A model generated the notes under the pieces. It was not told where the DNA came from. It ran no database searches and was given only the letters and a program-made list of their open reading frames with translations. Shown in pieces: positions 1-6,311 of a stretch of 7,348 nucleotides of DNA. Position 1 is the first letter of the stretch. The number at the start of each line of letters is the position of its first letter. A program made the position numbers and the translations under genes. Source of the stretch: an uncultured Spartobacteria bacterium (GTDB lineage: Bacteria; Verrucomicrobiota; Verrucomicrobiia; Chthoniobacterales; UBA6821); assembly GCA_903831635.1 (NCBI GenBank), contig CAIKYN010000397.1, forward strand, positions 1-7,348. The letters run 5' to 3'.

Positions 1-96
1 GGGGGCGTACTGGTTTCGACTCGAAGCTCATTACGCATTCTGCATGCCGAGGATGATTCGTTGGCCTCGTTAAAAATCGAGTCACAAAAAATAAAC

Positions 97-129
97 GCAG
101 ATTACGAAGATCTAGCTCTCGCGGCCTAA
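97..129 (+). other. tmRNA tag-peptide reading frame (ADYEDLALAA)
   Basis: The resume codon is called as GCA at 97-99 because the upstream CAAAAAATAAAC aligns base for base with the E. coli CAAAAAATAGTC that precedes its GCA resume codon. The frame then reads ADYEDLALAA and stops at TAA (127-129). The tag has the usual 10-residue length and the ALAA end recognised by ClpXP-type proteases. The same frame is open further upstream, so the resume codon rests on the alignment, not on frame alone. Confidence 0.88.
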
Positions 130-298
130 CGCCGCGACGCTGACACACAGACGCCTGCTATGTGTGAAGGCGACGCCAGCAGGATGGCCCCTTGGCGGAT
201 CGACCGCGCCGGGGAGTGAATCGATTTCGTGGACGATCGGAGGAAAGCAGCGCGCCGCACCGTGGCCGACCTCCTAAAACCTAAGTGCGGTCAAGCAT

Positions 299-1786
299 GT
301 GGACGGATGCCTGATAAGTTCCGGGGACAGGGGTTCGACTCCCCTCGCCTCCACCTCCAAAGGTTTCAGAAAATTCCCCCCAAGTGGGGAAATATCAAGA
401 GGTTCTGAAATTCGGAAGGCTGCGAAGGGATTTCAAACAACACCCCAAGAATCGGGCAATCCGTGCATAAAAGTGCATACGGAGTCCCAAGAAACTCCCA
501 CTGCTCCAAAAGGGATTCGGTTCCCCTATCTGGTGAAGGTGAACAGCCGCACAGGTCGGGTCAAAAAGTGGAAGGGCGGGAAGTTTGGGACTTATTTCCG
601 CATCCATGGCATTGCTCGCAGAAGCTCTTTCAGTACTTTTGAGAAGGCAGTGAAGTATCTTCAGAATGAGTTTCACAAGCTTGACAATGATCCGAGGGAA
701 GCAAGGTCAATCCATGAACTCCAACTCGACTATAGAACTTATGAACATCTGGAGTACCTACTTGCTCAAAAGACCGAGGGAGTAACGCTTCGGGATACGG
801 TGCGATTCTACCTTGACCACCACTCTACCAAGCAGTTTGAGCCTAGAACGGTCTCGGAATGCTCTAAAAAGCTCCTAGAAGACCAGAGGCACAACAACAA
901 CTCTCCAATGCAGATTAAGACGCTAGAGAAGCATCTGCGAAGGTTTAACAGCCGCTTCGGTTCACGGACGATTCATGAGGTCATGGCTCTTGAAATCTCG
1001 GATTGGCTTCACCAGTGCGTCGATCCCAAGACAAAGAAGCCATGGAAAGCCTCCACCAAGAAAGGGGTTCTAGGATCTCTCTGCGGACTTGCCAATTTTT
1101 CAAGGGATGTCCTTCGGGCAATTCCAGATTCCGTGGGTAAGACGGAATTCCAGCGAGTAAGAAGACCAAAACCCGATCCCAAGGAAGAAGTGGAGATCTA
1201 CACACCTGAGGAACTAAAAAAACTCCTCCTCTGTGCCATGGAGCATGACGTGGATCTAATCCCATTGATTGTTCTAGGTGCATTTCAGGGTTTGAGACCC
1301 ACTGAAGCACATGGTGAGGGGGTAAAATGGAATAAACTCGGTTGGACTGCCTTCAACTGGGAAACAGGCATTCTGGAAATCATCCCTCAGAAAGTTCGTA
1401 CAAACCCTGCAAGGAAGATTCCCATTCATGAACCCACAAAGCGATGGTTACGCCCCTTTAACGAACTAGAGGGAGCTATCTGGAGGCAAACCCATGCTTC
1501 CATCAAGGCGCTCAAAAAATTACATCTCAAGGCAGGAATCAGGCGCATCAGCAACGGCTTTCGTCACAGCTATGCCTCTTATCGGATCATCCAACTGGAA
1601 CAGAAAACCGATCTCCTTGCAGCCGAGATGGGAAACTCAAGCCGAATGATTACCAGCAACTATAAAAACAACGTGATACCAGCCACAGCCTCCCAGTGGT
1701 TCTCGGTTTTTCCTCCGGTTGGATACGAAGAAAGGATTGCCCAACTGATCGAACCAATATGCCCCGAAAAGCTACTTTCAGGATGA
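299..1786 (+). CDS. int: Tyrosine recombinase/integrase of the ssrA element
   Basis: Phage-type integrase that would join and excise the element at ssrA by site-specific recombination. Numbering is from GTG 299. Residues about 70-130 are a basic N-terminal region, about 160-290 resemble a SAM-like core-binding domain, and 300-460 are the catalytic domain: Arg333 in GLRPTEA, a probable beta-hairpin Lys in PQKVRTNP (365), Arg422 in NGFRHSYAS, nucleophile Tyr455 in TSNYKNN. The two usual histidines are Asn here (Asn419, Asn446). The start is unusual. GTG 299 lies inside ssrA and is probably not authentic; GTG 473 is the next candidate (437 aa) but has no clear ribosome site. In the excised circle the frame continues through the att core to ATG 6508, giving 488 aa. 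The function is secure; the start in the integrated state is not. Confidence 0.9.
   Translation: MDGCLISSGDRGSTPLASTSKGFRKFPPSGEISRGSEIRKAAKGFQTTPQESGNPCIKVHTESQETPTAPKGIRFPYLVKVNSRTGRVKKWKGGKFGTYFRIHGIARRSSFSTFEKAVKYLQNEFHKLDNDPREARSIHELQLDYRTYEHLEYLLAQKTEGVTLRDTVRFYLDHHSTKQFEPRTVSECSKKLLEDQRHNNNSPMQIKTLEKHLRRFNSRFGSRTIHEVMALEISDWLHQCVDPKTKKPWKASTKKGVLGSLCGLANFSRDVLRAIPDSVGKTEFQRVRRPKPDPKEEVEIYTPEELKKLLLCAMEHDVDLIPLIVLGAFQGLRPTEAHGEGVKWNKLGWTAFNWETGILEIIPQKVRTNPARKIPIHEPTKRWLRPFNELEGAIWRQTHASIKALKKLHLKAGIRRISNGFRHSYASYRIIQLEQKTDLLAAEMGNSSRMITSNYKNNVIPATASQWFSVFPPVGYEERIAQLIEPICPEKLLSG
334..355 (+). repeat. Left attachment site (attL core, 22 bp)
   Basis: This copy begins TTCGACTCCC and ends GCCTCCACC. 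It starts at the first base of the tmRNA T-loop and ends at the second C of the tail, so integration regenerates a working tRNA-like domain. Left of it is host ssrA (GGG); right of it is element DNA (TCCAAAGG). It is identical to 6522-6543. Confidence 0.93.
364..410 (+). other. Nested inverted repeat beside attL
   Basis: TTTCAGAA (364-371) pairs perfectly with TTCTGAAA (403-410), and inside it TTCCCC (374-379) pairs with GGGGAA (386-391). In RNA this would be a bulged stem 8 nt after the tmRNA end. It has no following T-run, so it is a poor intrinsic terminator, but it could protect or delimit the tmRNA 3' end. As DNA it may be an integrase arm site, since TTTCAG...CTGAA also occurs on the other side of the core (6448-6461). 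Confidence 0.45.
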
Positions 1787-1859
1787 GAGAATGAGTCAAT
1801 TCCTATATAAAAAGGTACAAGATATGAAGAATAACAAGAACAAGGAATTGAGGATTTAA

Positions 1860-1877
1860 AAGAACTTTAAAGTTCTT
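1860..1877. repeat. Perfect 18-bp palindrome after int
   Basis: AAGAACTTT is followed directly by AAAGTTCTT. It lies 73 bp after the int stop codon. A strong T-run comes only at 1904-1909, so termination is doubtful. An operator-type protein site is equally possible. Confidence 0.4.
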
Positions 1878-1950
1878 CTCCCACCATTCTGATGCAGGAA
1901 AGATTTTTTCAAATTCTCCCCTTCCCTTTTTACCCTTGTGAATAAGTAAG

Positions 1951-2041
1951 AGTGAGAATGGGGATTCTTGTGGTTTAGAAAATTTCACTCCTTGGAATCA
2001 ACCGTGAGTCTTTCCCCATTCTCACTTCCAAGGAGTTTTTT
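1951..2041 (+). promoter_or_regulatory. Candidate attenuator leader of the polymerase-like gene
   Basis: Two perfect inverted repeats interleave as A-B-A'-B'. A (1951-1964, AGTGAGAATGGGGA) pairs with A' (2013-2026), 14 bp. B (1987-1997, ACTCCTTGGAA) pairs with B' (2026-2036), 11 bp. B' runs straight into TTTTTT (2036-2041), so B:B' has the form of an intrinsic terminator. B' also contains AAGGAG (2030-2035), the only good Shine-Dalgarno for the ATG at 2048, so B:B' would hide it. A' and B' abut with no linker, so both stems are unlikely to form together. A:A' would then be the ON state and B:B' the OFF state. The pairing is seen; the switching role, reminiscent of pT181-type rep attenuation, is inference. 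Confidence 0.6.
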
Positions 2042-2047
2042 ATCACT

Positions 2048-3154
2048 ATGAAAATGGGGAAATACAACTACAGCGTAACCGTTCCAACTTTTGCGAAAGC
2101 AAGGGAACTGAAACTCATGCATTGGCAATCCCTTATTTTCTATTCCTACCTCTACGGACATACCAAGAAGAAGAAAACCAACGGACTATGGATCAACATC
2201 CCCTCCACGATCTTCCAGAAGCTCTATGGGAAGTTCTATCGCAAGCACCTCAACGACCTTCTGAAACGCAAATGGATCGAAGAGAACTCCAGCTACAAGA
2301 ACGACAAGGATGGATTCACCAAGTCATTCAGACTTTCGGATCAGAACTACGACAAGAAGCACAAGAAATTCTCAGTTCTTCTCCAGAAGAGAATTTACGA
2401 GAAGTTTGTGAAGACCTCCAAGGACAAGAGCGATTTAAGCACTGAGTACACCCGACTTCTGAAGAAGAGACATGATGCCCTCTTCATCTCAAATGCTCGT
2501 TCAGCTGCTTCCAAGGCTCTTAAAACACGGCTGGATCTGAAGATTGCCAACATCACCATTGGCGAAAACAGGAGAGCCTATTCCACCATCATCTCCTACA
2601 AGAAAACTCCGAGAAAGGATGTCACCTATGGGGATCGTGGTTGGTTGGTGAATGTTGATGTTTCTGGAATGGTTCAACAACTTCTCAATAAGAAGATCCA
2701 GAACCCCAAATGGAACGAGTGGATCAAAAATGACTTCGCTTCCTGCCTCCAAAAGGCAATGCGACTGAAAGCAAATAGATCCACCGTAAAGGTACTCTTC
2801 ATGGTTGCCATTAGTGATGGAGAGCAATCCGAGAACTCCTTGAAGATTAGACAGCTTCTCAAGAAGGACTTTCCAGACATCATGGATCATGTCGAAGGAT
2901 TGAAGAACTTTGGAACCATTCAGTTGGTTACTCAACAGATGGAGGCAAATCTGATACGCTCATTCATCTTGAAGAACCAGCAGTACAACATGATCCCAGC
3001 TCACGATGGTCTTTTCTGCGGCGAGAAGGATGCAAATTGTATTGAAGGTGCCCTTGAGAGATTTTTGAAAGCAGAAGGAATGGTCGGTGCGACAAAGATT
3101 ACATACTACAATCCAAAGTCTCGTCCTTTGACGCTTTTAGAGATTTTTAGCTGA
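2048..3154 (+). CDS. Candidate replication protein with PolA-like palm motifs
   Basis: I do not recognise a named family. Residues about 20-97 look like a winged-helix DNA-binding domain (YRKHLNDLLKRKWIEENSSY...SFRL). Residues about 195-345 follow the order of divergent family-A polymerase-like proteins found in plasmids and phages: a motif A-like LVNVDVSGMVQQLL (Asp204), a basic motif B-like stretch RSTVKVLFMVAI (Arg244, Lys248), a DFPDIMDHVEGLKN segment, QQMEANLIRSFI (Glu299), and motif C-like IPAHDGLF (His319, Asp320). At 368 aa it is too short for a full DNA polymerase and has no visible exonuclease domain. The start is ATG 2048, with AAGGAG 12 nt upstream inside the attenuator-like leader. 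Its place in a small integrative element suggests a replication initiator or primer/polymerase. The gene is certain; the function is inferred. Confidence 0.9.
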   Translation: MKMGKYNYSVTVPTFAKARELKLMHWQSLIFYSYLYGHTKKKKTNGLWINIPSTIFQKLYGKFYRKHLNDLLKRKWIEENSSYKNDKDGFTKSFRLSDQNYDKKHKKFSVLLQKRIYEKFVKTSKDKSDLSTEYTRLLKKRHDALFISNARSAASKALKTRLDLKIANITIGENRRAYSTIISYKKTPRKDVTYGDRGWLVNVDVSGMVQQLLNKKIQNPKWNEWIKNDFASCLQKAMRLKANRSTVKVLFMVAISDGEQSENSLKIRQLLKKDFPDIMDHVEGLKNFGTIQLVTQQMEANLIRSFILKNQQYNMIPAHDGLFCGEKDANCIEGALERFLKAEGMVGATKITYYNPKSRPLTLLEIFS

Positions 3155-3534
3155 TTCCCTGCCCTAAAAAAACCATGAAATTTTCCCAAACATGGGTATA
3201 ATCTACTAATAAATTGGAAATTTCTTTAGGAAAATTTCTAAAAAAACCCAATTATACACTGTTAAGTGTCTGAATAACGCTACTTAGTTCTTATTACGGT
3301 GAGGTGATCCCAATCAGACTGTCAAAAATTATAGAGGATAGCGTCTTGGGGGCTTTATGGGGTTAAACCTAAAAGCTCACTCTAGCCCTATCTATGGCTT
3401 GGGAATAGCTATGGGAGAAAAAGAAGTACCAAACCATGAGATGTTCTTGGGTACTGATTAGGGAATTCTTCTAAACAAAGCACAAACAGACCTATAACCT
3501 TTTGAAGAGGATAGGTCTGAATGGAAATTAAAAT
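3155..3534. other. AT-rich non-coding region, candidate origin or structured RNA
   Basis: No credible gene is seen in these 380 bp. The left part (3177-3260) holds three copies of the near-palindrome GAAAwTTTC (3177-3185, 3217-3224, 3230-3238), perfect TATAAT on the plus strand (3197-3202) and on the minus strand within GTATAAT (3257-3251), and the inverted pair AATTGG/CCAATT (3212-3217/3248-3253). The right part has further dyads, such as AGTACC/GGTACT (3425-3430/3450-3455) and ACGCTA/TAGCGT. It lies directly after the polymerase-like gene, where a plasmid-type origin would be plausible. A non-coding RNA is the alternative. Confidence 0.4.
3487..3519 (-). terminator. Intrinsic terminator of the LamG gene
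   Basis: CAGACCTAT (3487-3495) pairs perfectly with ATAGGTCTG (3511-3519), extended by CCT/AGG after a 2-nt bulge. Read on the minus strand, the stem comes 16 bp after the LamG stop and is followed by a T-rich stretch (TTTGTGCTTTGTTT). No T-run follows on the plus strand. Confidence 0.65.
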
Positions 3535-4800
3535 CTATTGGATTGGAGAAAAGCCTTTCAGATTCAAGGCATTGGTCAACCGTGCGAGTGTGTCGCTCAC
3601 TCCTTCATTGTTGGTAATGGCAATAAGGGTATTCGTTTTATCCAAGGTAAGAGTGGCGTTGATGGATTGAATCGTAGTTCCACCTTGTAGCGTCAATGTA
3701 TTTAAAATGCCATTCATAGATGCAGGAGCAATGCCCAAATGATTGCTATTAAAAGTATTCAGGGAGTTTGTCCCAGAAATCCAAATGAAATCTTTTTCAA
3801 GATTTGGAAACAGTCCATTAGTAACAGCCAAACTGAAGAGTGCAGTGCCACCTATCGAGCGTGATGTCGGATGAAAATCAATGTCAGAATGATTTTCAAC
3901 GCTGTAGGTTGGTGAATTACTTGCCCCTCCCAACCAAATGAATGAAGATGAATTGTTATACTGATTTGCTAAGAAGAAGCCTGTATTAGTGGATATTTGC
4001 AGCGTCGAATTTGTTGCTAGATTTCTTGTAGCTTTTAGGGTGTAAACCAGCACAGGCATAGTTCTTTCTTGTCCATAAAGTTGAGTTACCTCCGAAGTAG
4101 AAAGTGCCCTATTATAGATACGAAGATCTGAAATGCTTGCTCCTTCCTTTCCTCCTCCAGCGGGATTATTCGGATTATAACCTATATAAATTTGGGTGTT
4201 TGCCGTTTTATATACATTTGTTTGGTTAAGAGAATCTGGTAATGCAGTTGTAAATAAGGTGCCATCAATATATACTTTAGAAGCTTTAATGGATCCATTA
4301 TATGTAATGATTACTTGATGCCAGTTATTAGCAAAAGGAAACCCTAAGCCATCTAATCTAAGATCCGCATAACTTCCCCAAATGCAGAGATCTCCGCCTG
4401 CGTTGTGATTGGCTACTACACCAAAATAACTGCCAATACTATTTATATTTCCAAAAGAAAACAGTAGAGAGTTGTTATTATTAATATTGTTGTTATCGAG
4501 TTTTAGCCAAAACGAAGCGGATCTATAATTTGTGCCAGATATCCCGATTGGGTTAATGGAGTTTGCTGAATCGGATGAGCTGCTTATATGCAAAGAGCTA
4601 TTCGTGCCCCCAAATCGATCTGTGCCTAGAGTAATACCAGCTGTTAAATTCGTCAGATTATTTCTGTTGGTGCTGTAATCTTTAAAATCACCACAAAACG
4701 GATAATACGCAACTAACCCATTGGTGAGGGTATCAGCAGTAGCTTTTTGAAAGCCCGCAATAGATATGAATGCAAGCAGCAGAACGGTAAAACTCTTCAT
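3535..4800 (-). CDS. Secreted LamG/concanavalin-like domain protein
   Basis: The product is a 421-aa exported protein. Residues 1-22 are a Sec signal peptide (MKSFTVLLLAFISIAGF core, AxA cleavage after Ala22). Residues about 25-245 are a LamG-type jelly-roll domain: GLVAYYPF near the start, SASFWLKLD, NNWHQVIITYNG (159-169), VYIDGT (176-181), and closing SDLRIYNRALSTSEV (224-238). Such domains bind carbohydrate or protein and no enzyme site is visible. Residues about 250-421 are Asn/Thr/Ser-rich and I do not recognise them; no lipobox, anchor or sorting tail is seen. It is read opposite to every other gene of the element, is AT-rich, and has its own terminator, so it looks like separately acquired cargo. 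The start follows the signal peptide; only a weak ribosome site (AGACAAG) precedes it. Confidence 0.9.
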   Translation of the reverse strand: MKSFTVLLLAFISIAGFQKATADTLTNGLVAYYPFCGDFKDYSTNRNNLTNLTAGITLGTDRFGGTNSSLHISSSSDSANSINPIGISGTNYRSASFWLKLDNNNINNNNSLLFSFGNINSIGSYFGVVANHNAGGDLCIWGSYADLRLDGLGFPFANNWHQVIITYNGSIKASKVYIDGTLFTTALPDSLNQTNVYKTANTQIYIGYNPNNPAGGGKEGASISDLRIYNRALSTSEVTQLYGQERTMPVLVYTLKATRNLATNSTLQISTNTGFFLANQYNNSSSFIWLGGASNSPTYSVENHSDIDFHPTSRSIGGTALFSLAVTNGLFPNLEKDFIWISGTNSLNTFNSNHLGIAPASMNGILNTLTLQGGTTIQSINATLTLDKTNTLIAITNNEGVSDTLARLTNALNLKGFSPIQ

Positions 4801-4884
4801 CTTGTCTACATTTGTCTGTTAGTGGCATTCAAGTGTCAACAATATATGTACACAGATTTTTTATATCTTGCGCAATGCCCTGAG

Positions 4885-5152
4885 ATGAAAAGATCACGAT
4901 TTTGAAGAATTCCATATACAGAGAAGAGTCTACGGCATTTCGGTATTGCTTTGAGAAGCAAGTCGGTCGTTGAGCCGCACTCAAGATCAACTAGGTGAAA
5001 TGCTGCGGAAACATCAACTCTTCATCGCCAGACTTGAGAGAGGAAAGAGTTGCCTGGATGTAGTTGAATTCCTTTCCATGATAAATGTCGTTGGAGGATG
5101 TTCCTTTGAACTCTTTAGCAACCGAGAAGAGCGAACAAACTCGGAGATGTAG
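4885..5152 (+). pseudogene. Broken XRE-family HTH regulator
   Basis: The intact part from TTG 4970 gives 60 aa, SRTQDQLGEMLRKHQLFIARLERGKSCLDVVEFLSMI in overview, matching the second half of a Cro/C1-type HTH (TQ..L...L.....I.R.E.G...LDVVEFL). The missing first half is present upstream in the same frame, ending SVLL, then TGA (4952-4954), then EASRSLSRTQ. A CGA-to-TGA change would explain the stop, because Arg is expected there. Going further up, ATG 4885 reads into the frame only if one A of the run 4888-4891 is removed (MKDHDFEEFHIQRR...). Repaired, the gene would encode 88 aa. Either the repressor has been lost, or a short product is made from TTG 4970, which would lack the first helix. 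Confidence 0.6.
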
Positions 5153-5295
5153 TGAGCCAACTGTAAATCAGATGATCTTCATCCATTCACTTCTGTCGTA
5201 ATAAAACTGCATATCAGCAAAGTTGCAGTATCGAATCATGGGGTGGTATTCACCGATGCTGCCTACGAAAATCTCACACTAGACGAGGTTCAATC

Positions 5296-5309
5296 AGGAT
5301 CACGATCCT
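5296..5309. repeat. Short operator-like dyad
   Basis: AGGATC-AC-GATCCT is a perfect inverted repeat 27 bp upstream of the small basic gene. A 2-nt centre does not suit an RNA hairpin, so a dimeric protein site is the likelier reading. No bound protein can be named. Confidence 0.3.
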
Positions 5310-5336
5310 AATCAGTGCTGGGGTAAGTATCTGGTT

Positions 5337-5585
5337 ATGAGTTCAAAAAGAGAAAATGTAAACGAAGTCATCGGCTACGGGTCGTATGAAAATATCATCC
5401 CAAAGATGAAGAAGAAGCCCAAACCAAAGAAGCCCAAGCGTTTGAAAATTGGTCAGCAATACGACCCAACGCCCAAGAACTTTGGGAAACAGTTCGATCC
5501 AATAAACGACAATCCTCCAGTCATCGAATCCTTTGCGCACTATTTTTTAAAGTCTTTAAAAAGAGAGTCAGGGTTTGTTCAGTGA
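5337..5585 (+). CDS. Small lysine/proline-rich hypothetical protein
   Basis: I do not recognise this 82-aa product. Residues 24-37 are almost all Lys, Pro and Arg (KMKKKPKPKKPKRL), followed by two similar short units, GQQYDPTPKNF and GKQFDPINDN, which look like an internal repeat (Q-Y/F-D-P). There is no signal peptide or membrane segment. The basic stretch suggests nucleic-acid binding, but that is inference. It starts at ATG 5337 without a clear Shine-Dalgarno. It lies between the broken HTH gene and the Xer-like recombinase, on the same strand as both. Being short and unmatched, it could be spurious, though the repeated unit argues for a real protein. Confidence 0.5.
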   Translation: MSSKRENVNEVIGYGSYENIIPKMKKKPKPKKPKRLKIGQQYDPTPKNFGKQFDPINDNPPVIESFAHYFLKSLKRESGFVQ

Positions 5586-5650
5586 GGACAAAACCATAAA
5601 TAGTATTGTTTTTCTAAAAAGGCATTGCACATCCTTAAAAAGTAGTCATT

Positions 5651-5682
5651 ATAGTATCGCTTTTAAGTAAAAGCGATACTAT
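5651..5682. repeat. Perfect 14-bp inverted repeat abutting the recombinase start
   Basis: ATAGTATCGCTTTT (5651-5664), centre AAGT, and its exact complement (5669-5682), ending 2 bp before the ATG at 5685. It can also be read as two 13-bp arms around a 6-bp spacer TAAGTA, the geometry of lox/dif-type sites for tyrosine recombinases. As an operator it would allow autoregulation; as RNA it would be a strong hairpin immediately before the start codon and would leave no room for a ribosome site. Terminator function is unlikely because no T-run follows on either strand outside the stem. Confidence 0.75.
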
Positions 5683-5684
5683 CC

Positions 5685-6311
5685 ATGAAAAAGACCCACC
5701 TCTCCCACCAGCAAACCACCAAGGGACGGAAATTCCACATCGATACCCTTTCAAAGGACGAGGTGATGGCTCTAACCAATCAATGCAACATGGGAGCCTC
5801 TGGTCTTCGAAACAAGGTTCTCATTATCGTCCTGTATCGTTGTGGACTTAGGGTAAGCGAGGTTCTGGGTATCAGATCCAGCGATTACAGCACAAACGAA
5901 GGAACACTTAGGGTCATTGGGAAGGGTAACAAAATGAGGATTGTTGGTCTGGACTCACAGACCCGCATGAATCTCGACCTTTGGATGATCAAGAGAAAGG
6001 AACTTGGTATCAACGGCGTGGGCAACCCTCCGATCTTCTGCGGAATTTCCAAACAGAACCACGGACAGCCGATCCAGACCGTCTATGTGCGGAACCTTCT
6101 CAAGCGGCTTGCCGCTAAAGCAGGAGTTGAGAAGCGAGTCACGCCTCATCAAGTACGCCACACCTATGCTCATGAACTTCTCAACGAGGGAATCGGTCTC
6201 CAGCACATCCAGATCTCGTTGGGGCATACAAATATTGCTACAACCTCCAAGTATCTCCAGAGGTTCAATCCAAGGGAGACGATTGAGACAATCAAGGAAC
6301 GAGTATGGTAA
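5685..6311 (+). CDS. Xer-like tyrosine recombinase, catalytic domain only
   Basis: Site-specific recombinase of the XerC/XerD type. All six catalytic residues are present: Arg56 (CGLRVSEVL), Lys80 (VIGKGNKMRIV), His155 and Arg158 (PHQVRHTYAHELL), His181 (SLGHTNIATT), Tyr190 (SKYLQRF). At 208 aa it is about 90 residues shorter than XerC/D. Only about 20 residues precede the catalytic fold, so the N-terminal SAM-like core-binding domain is absent, and the palindrome at 5651-5682 leaves no room for it upstream. The ATG at 5685 follows the palindrome by 2 bp with no Shine-Dalgarno, so a later start has not been excluded, but the next Met (28) would cut into the fold. Likely roles are resolving multimers of a circular form, assisting excision, or inverting/moving DNA at the palindrome. 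Confidence 0.93.
   Translation: MKKTHLSHQQTTKGRKFHIDTLSKDEVMALTNQCNMGASGLRNKVLIIVLYRCGLRVSEVLGIRSSDYSTNEGTLRVIGKGNKMRIVGLDSQTRMNLDLWMIKRKELGINGVGNPPIFCGISKQNHGQPIQTVYVRNLLKRLAAKAGVEKRVTPHQVRHTYAHELLNEGIGLQHIQISLGHTNIATTSKYLQRFNPRETIETIKERVW

Larger units (their letters stand above)
1..355 (+). ncRNA. ssrA: Transfer-messenger RNA (tmRNA, ssrA)
   Basis: This RNA rescues stalled ribosomes and tags the unfinished peptide for proteolysis. The tRNA-like part is clear: acceptor strand GGGGGCG (1-7) pairs with CGCCTCC (346-352), the discriminator is A353, and the T arm is AGGGG (329-333), loop TTCGACT (334-340), CCCCT (341-345). The segment GCATGCCGAGG...TTGGCCTCGT...CAAAAAATA (about 41-94) lines up with the E. 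coli pseudoknot and pre-tag region. It is a one-piece tmRNA of normal length (about 355 nt). The encoded tail is ACCT rather than ACCA because a mobile element has replaced the sequence after position 355; the copy at 6544 still has the A. The promoter lies outside the window and the original terminator is now about 6.2 kb downstream. Confidence 0.97.

Noticed and set aside
299..472. GTG 299 as the natural integrase start
   Set aside because: It lies inside the tRNA-like domain of ssrA with no ribosome site and belongs to the host side of attL. It is kept only as the outer limit of the open frame.
395..676. Minus-strand open frame opposite int
   Set aside because: It is a shadow of the int coding frame with no start context or recognisable domain.
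1860..1909. Palindrome plus later T-run as an int terminator
   Set aside because: The T-run is 26 bp beyond the stem, too far for intrinsic termination.
2501..2935. Minus-strand open frame opposite the polymerase-like gene
   Set aside because: It is a shadow frame, and its composition follows from the plus-strand codons.
5156..5312. Open frame without a start after the broken HTH gene (ANCKSDDLHPFTS... to SGSRS)
   Set aside because: It has no start codon apart from a late GTG, and I see no match to HipA or any known partner of an HTH gene.
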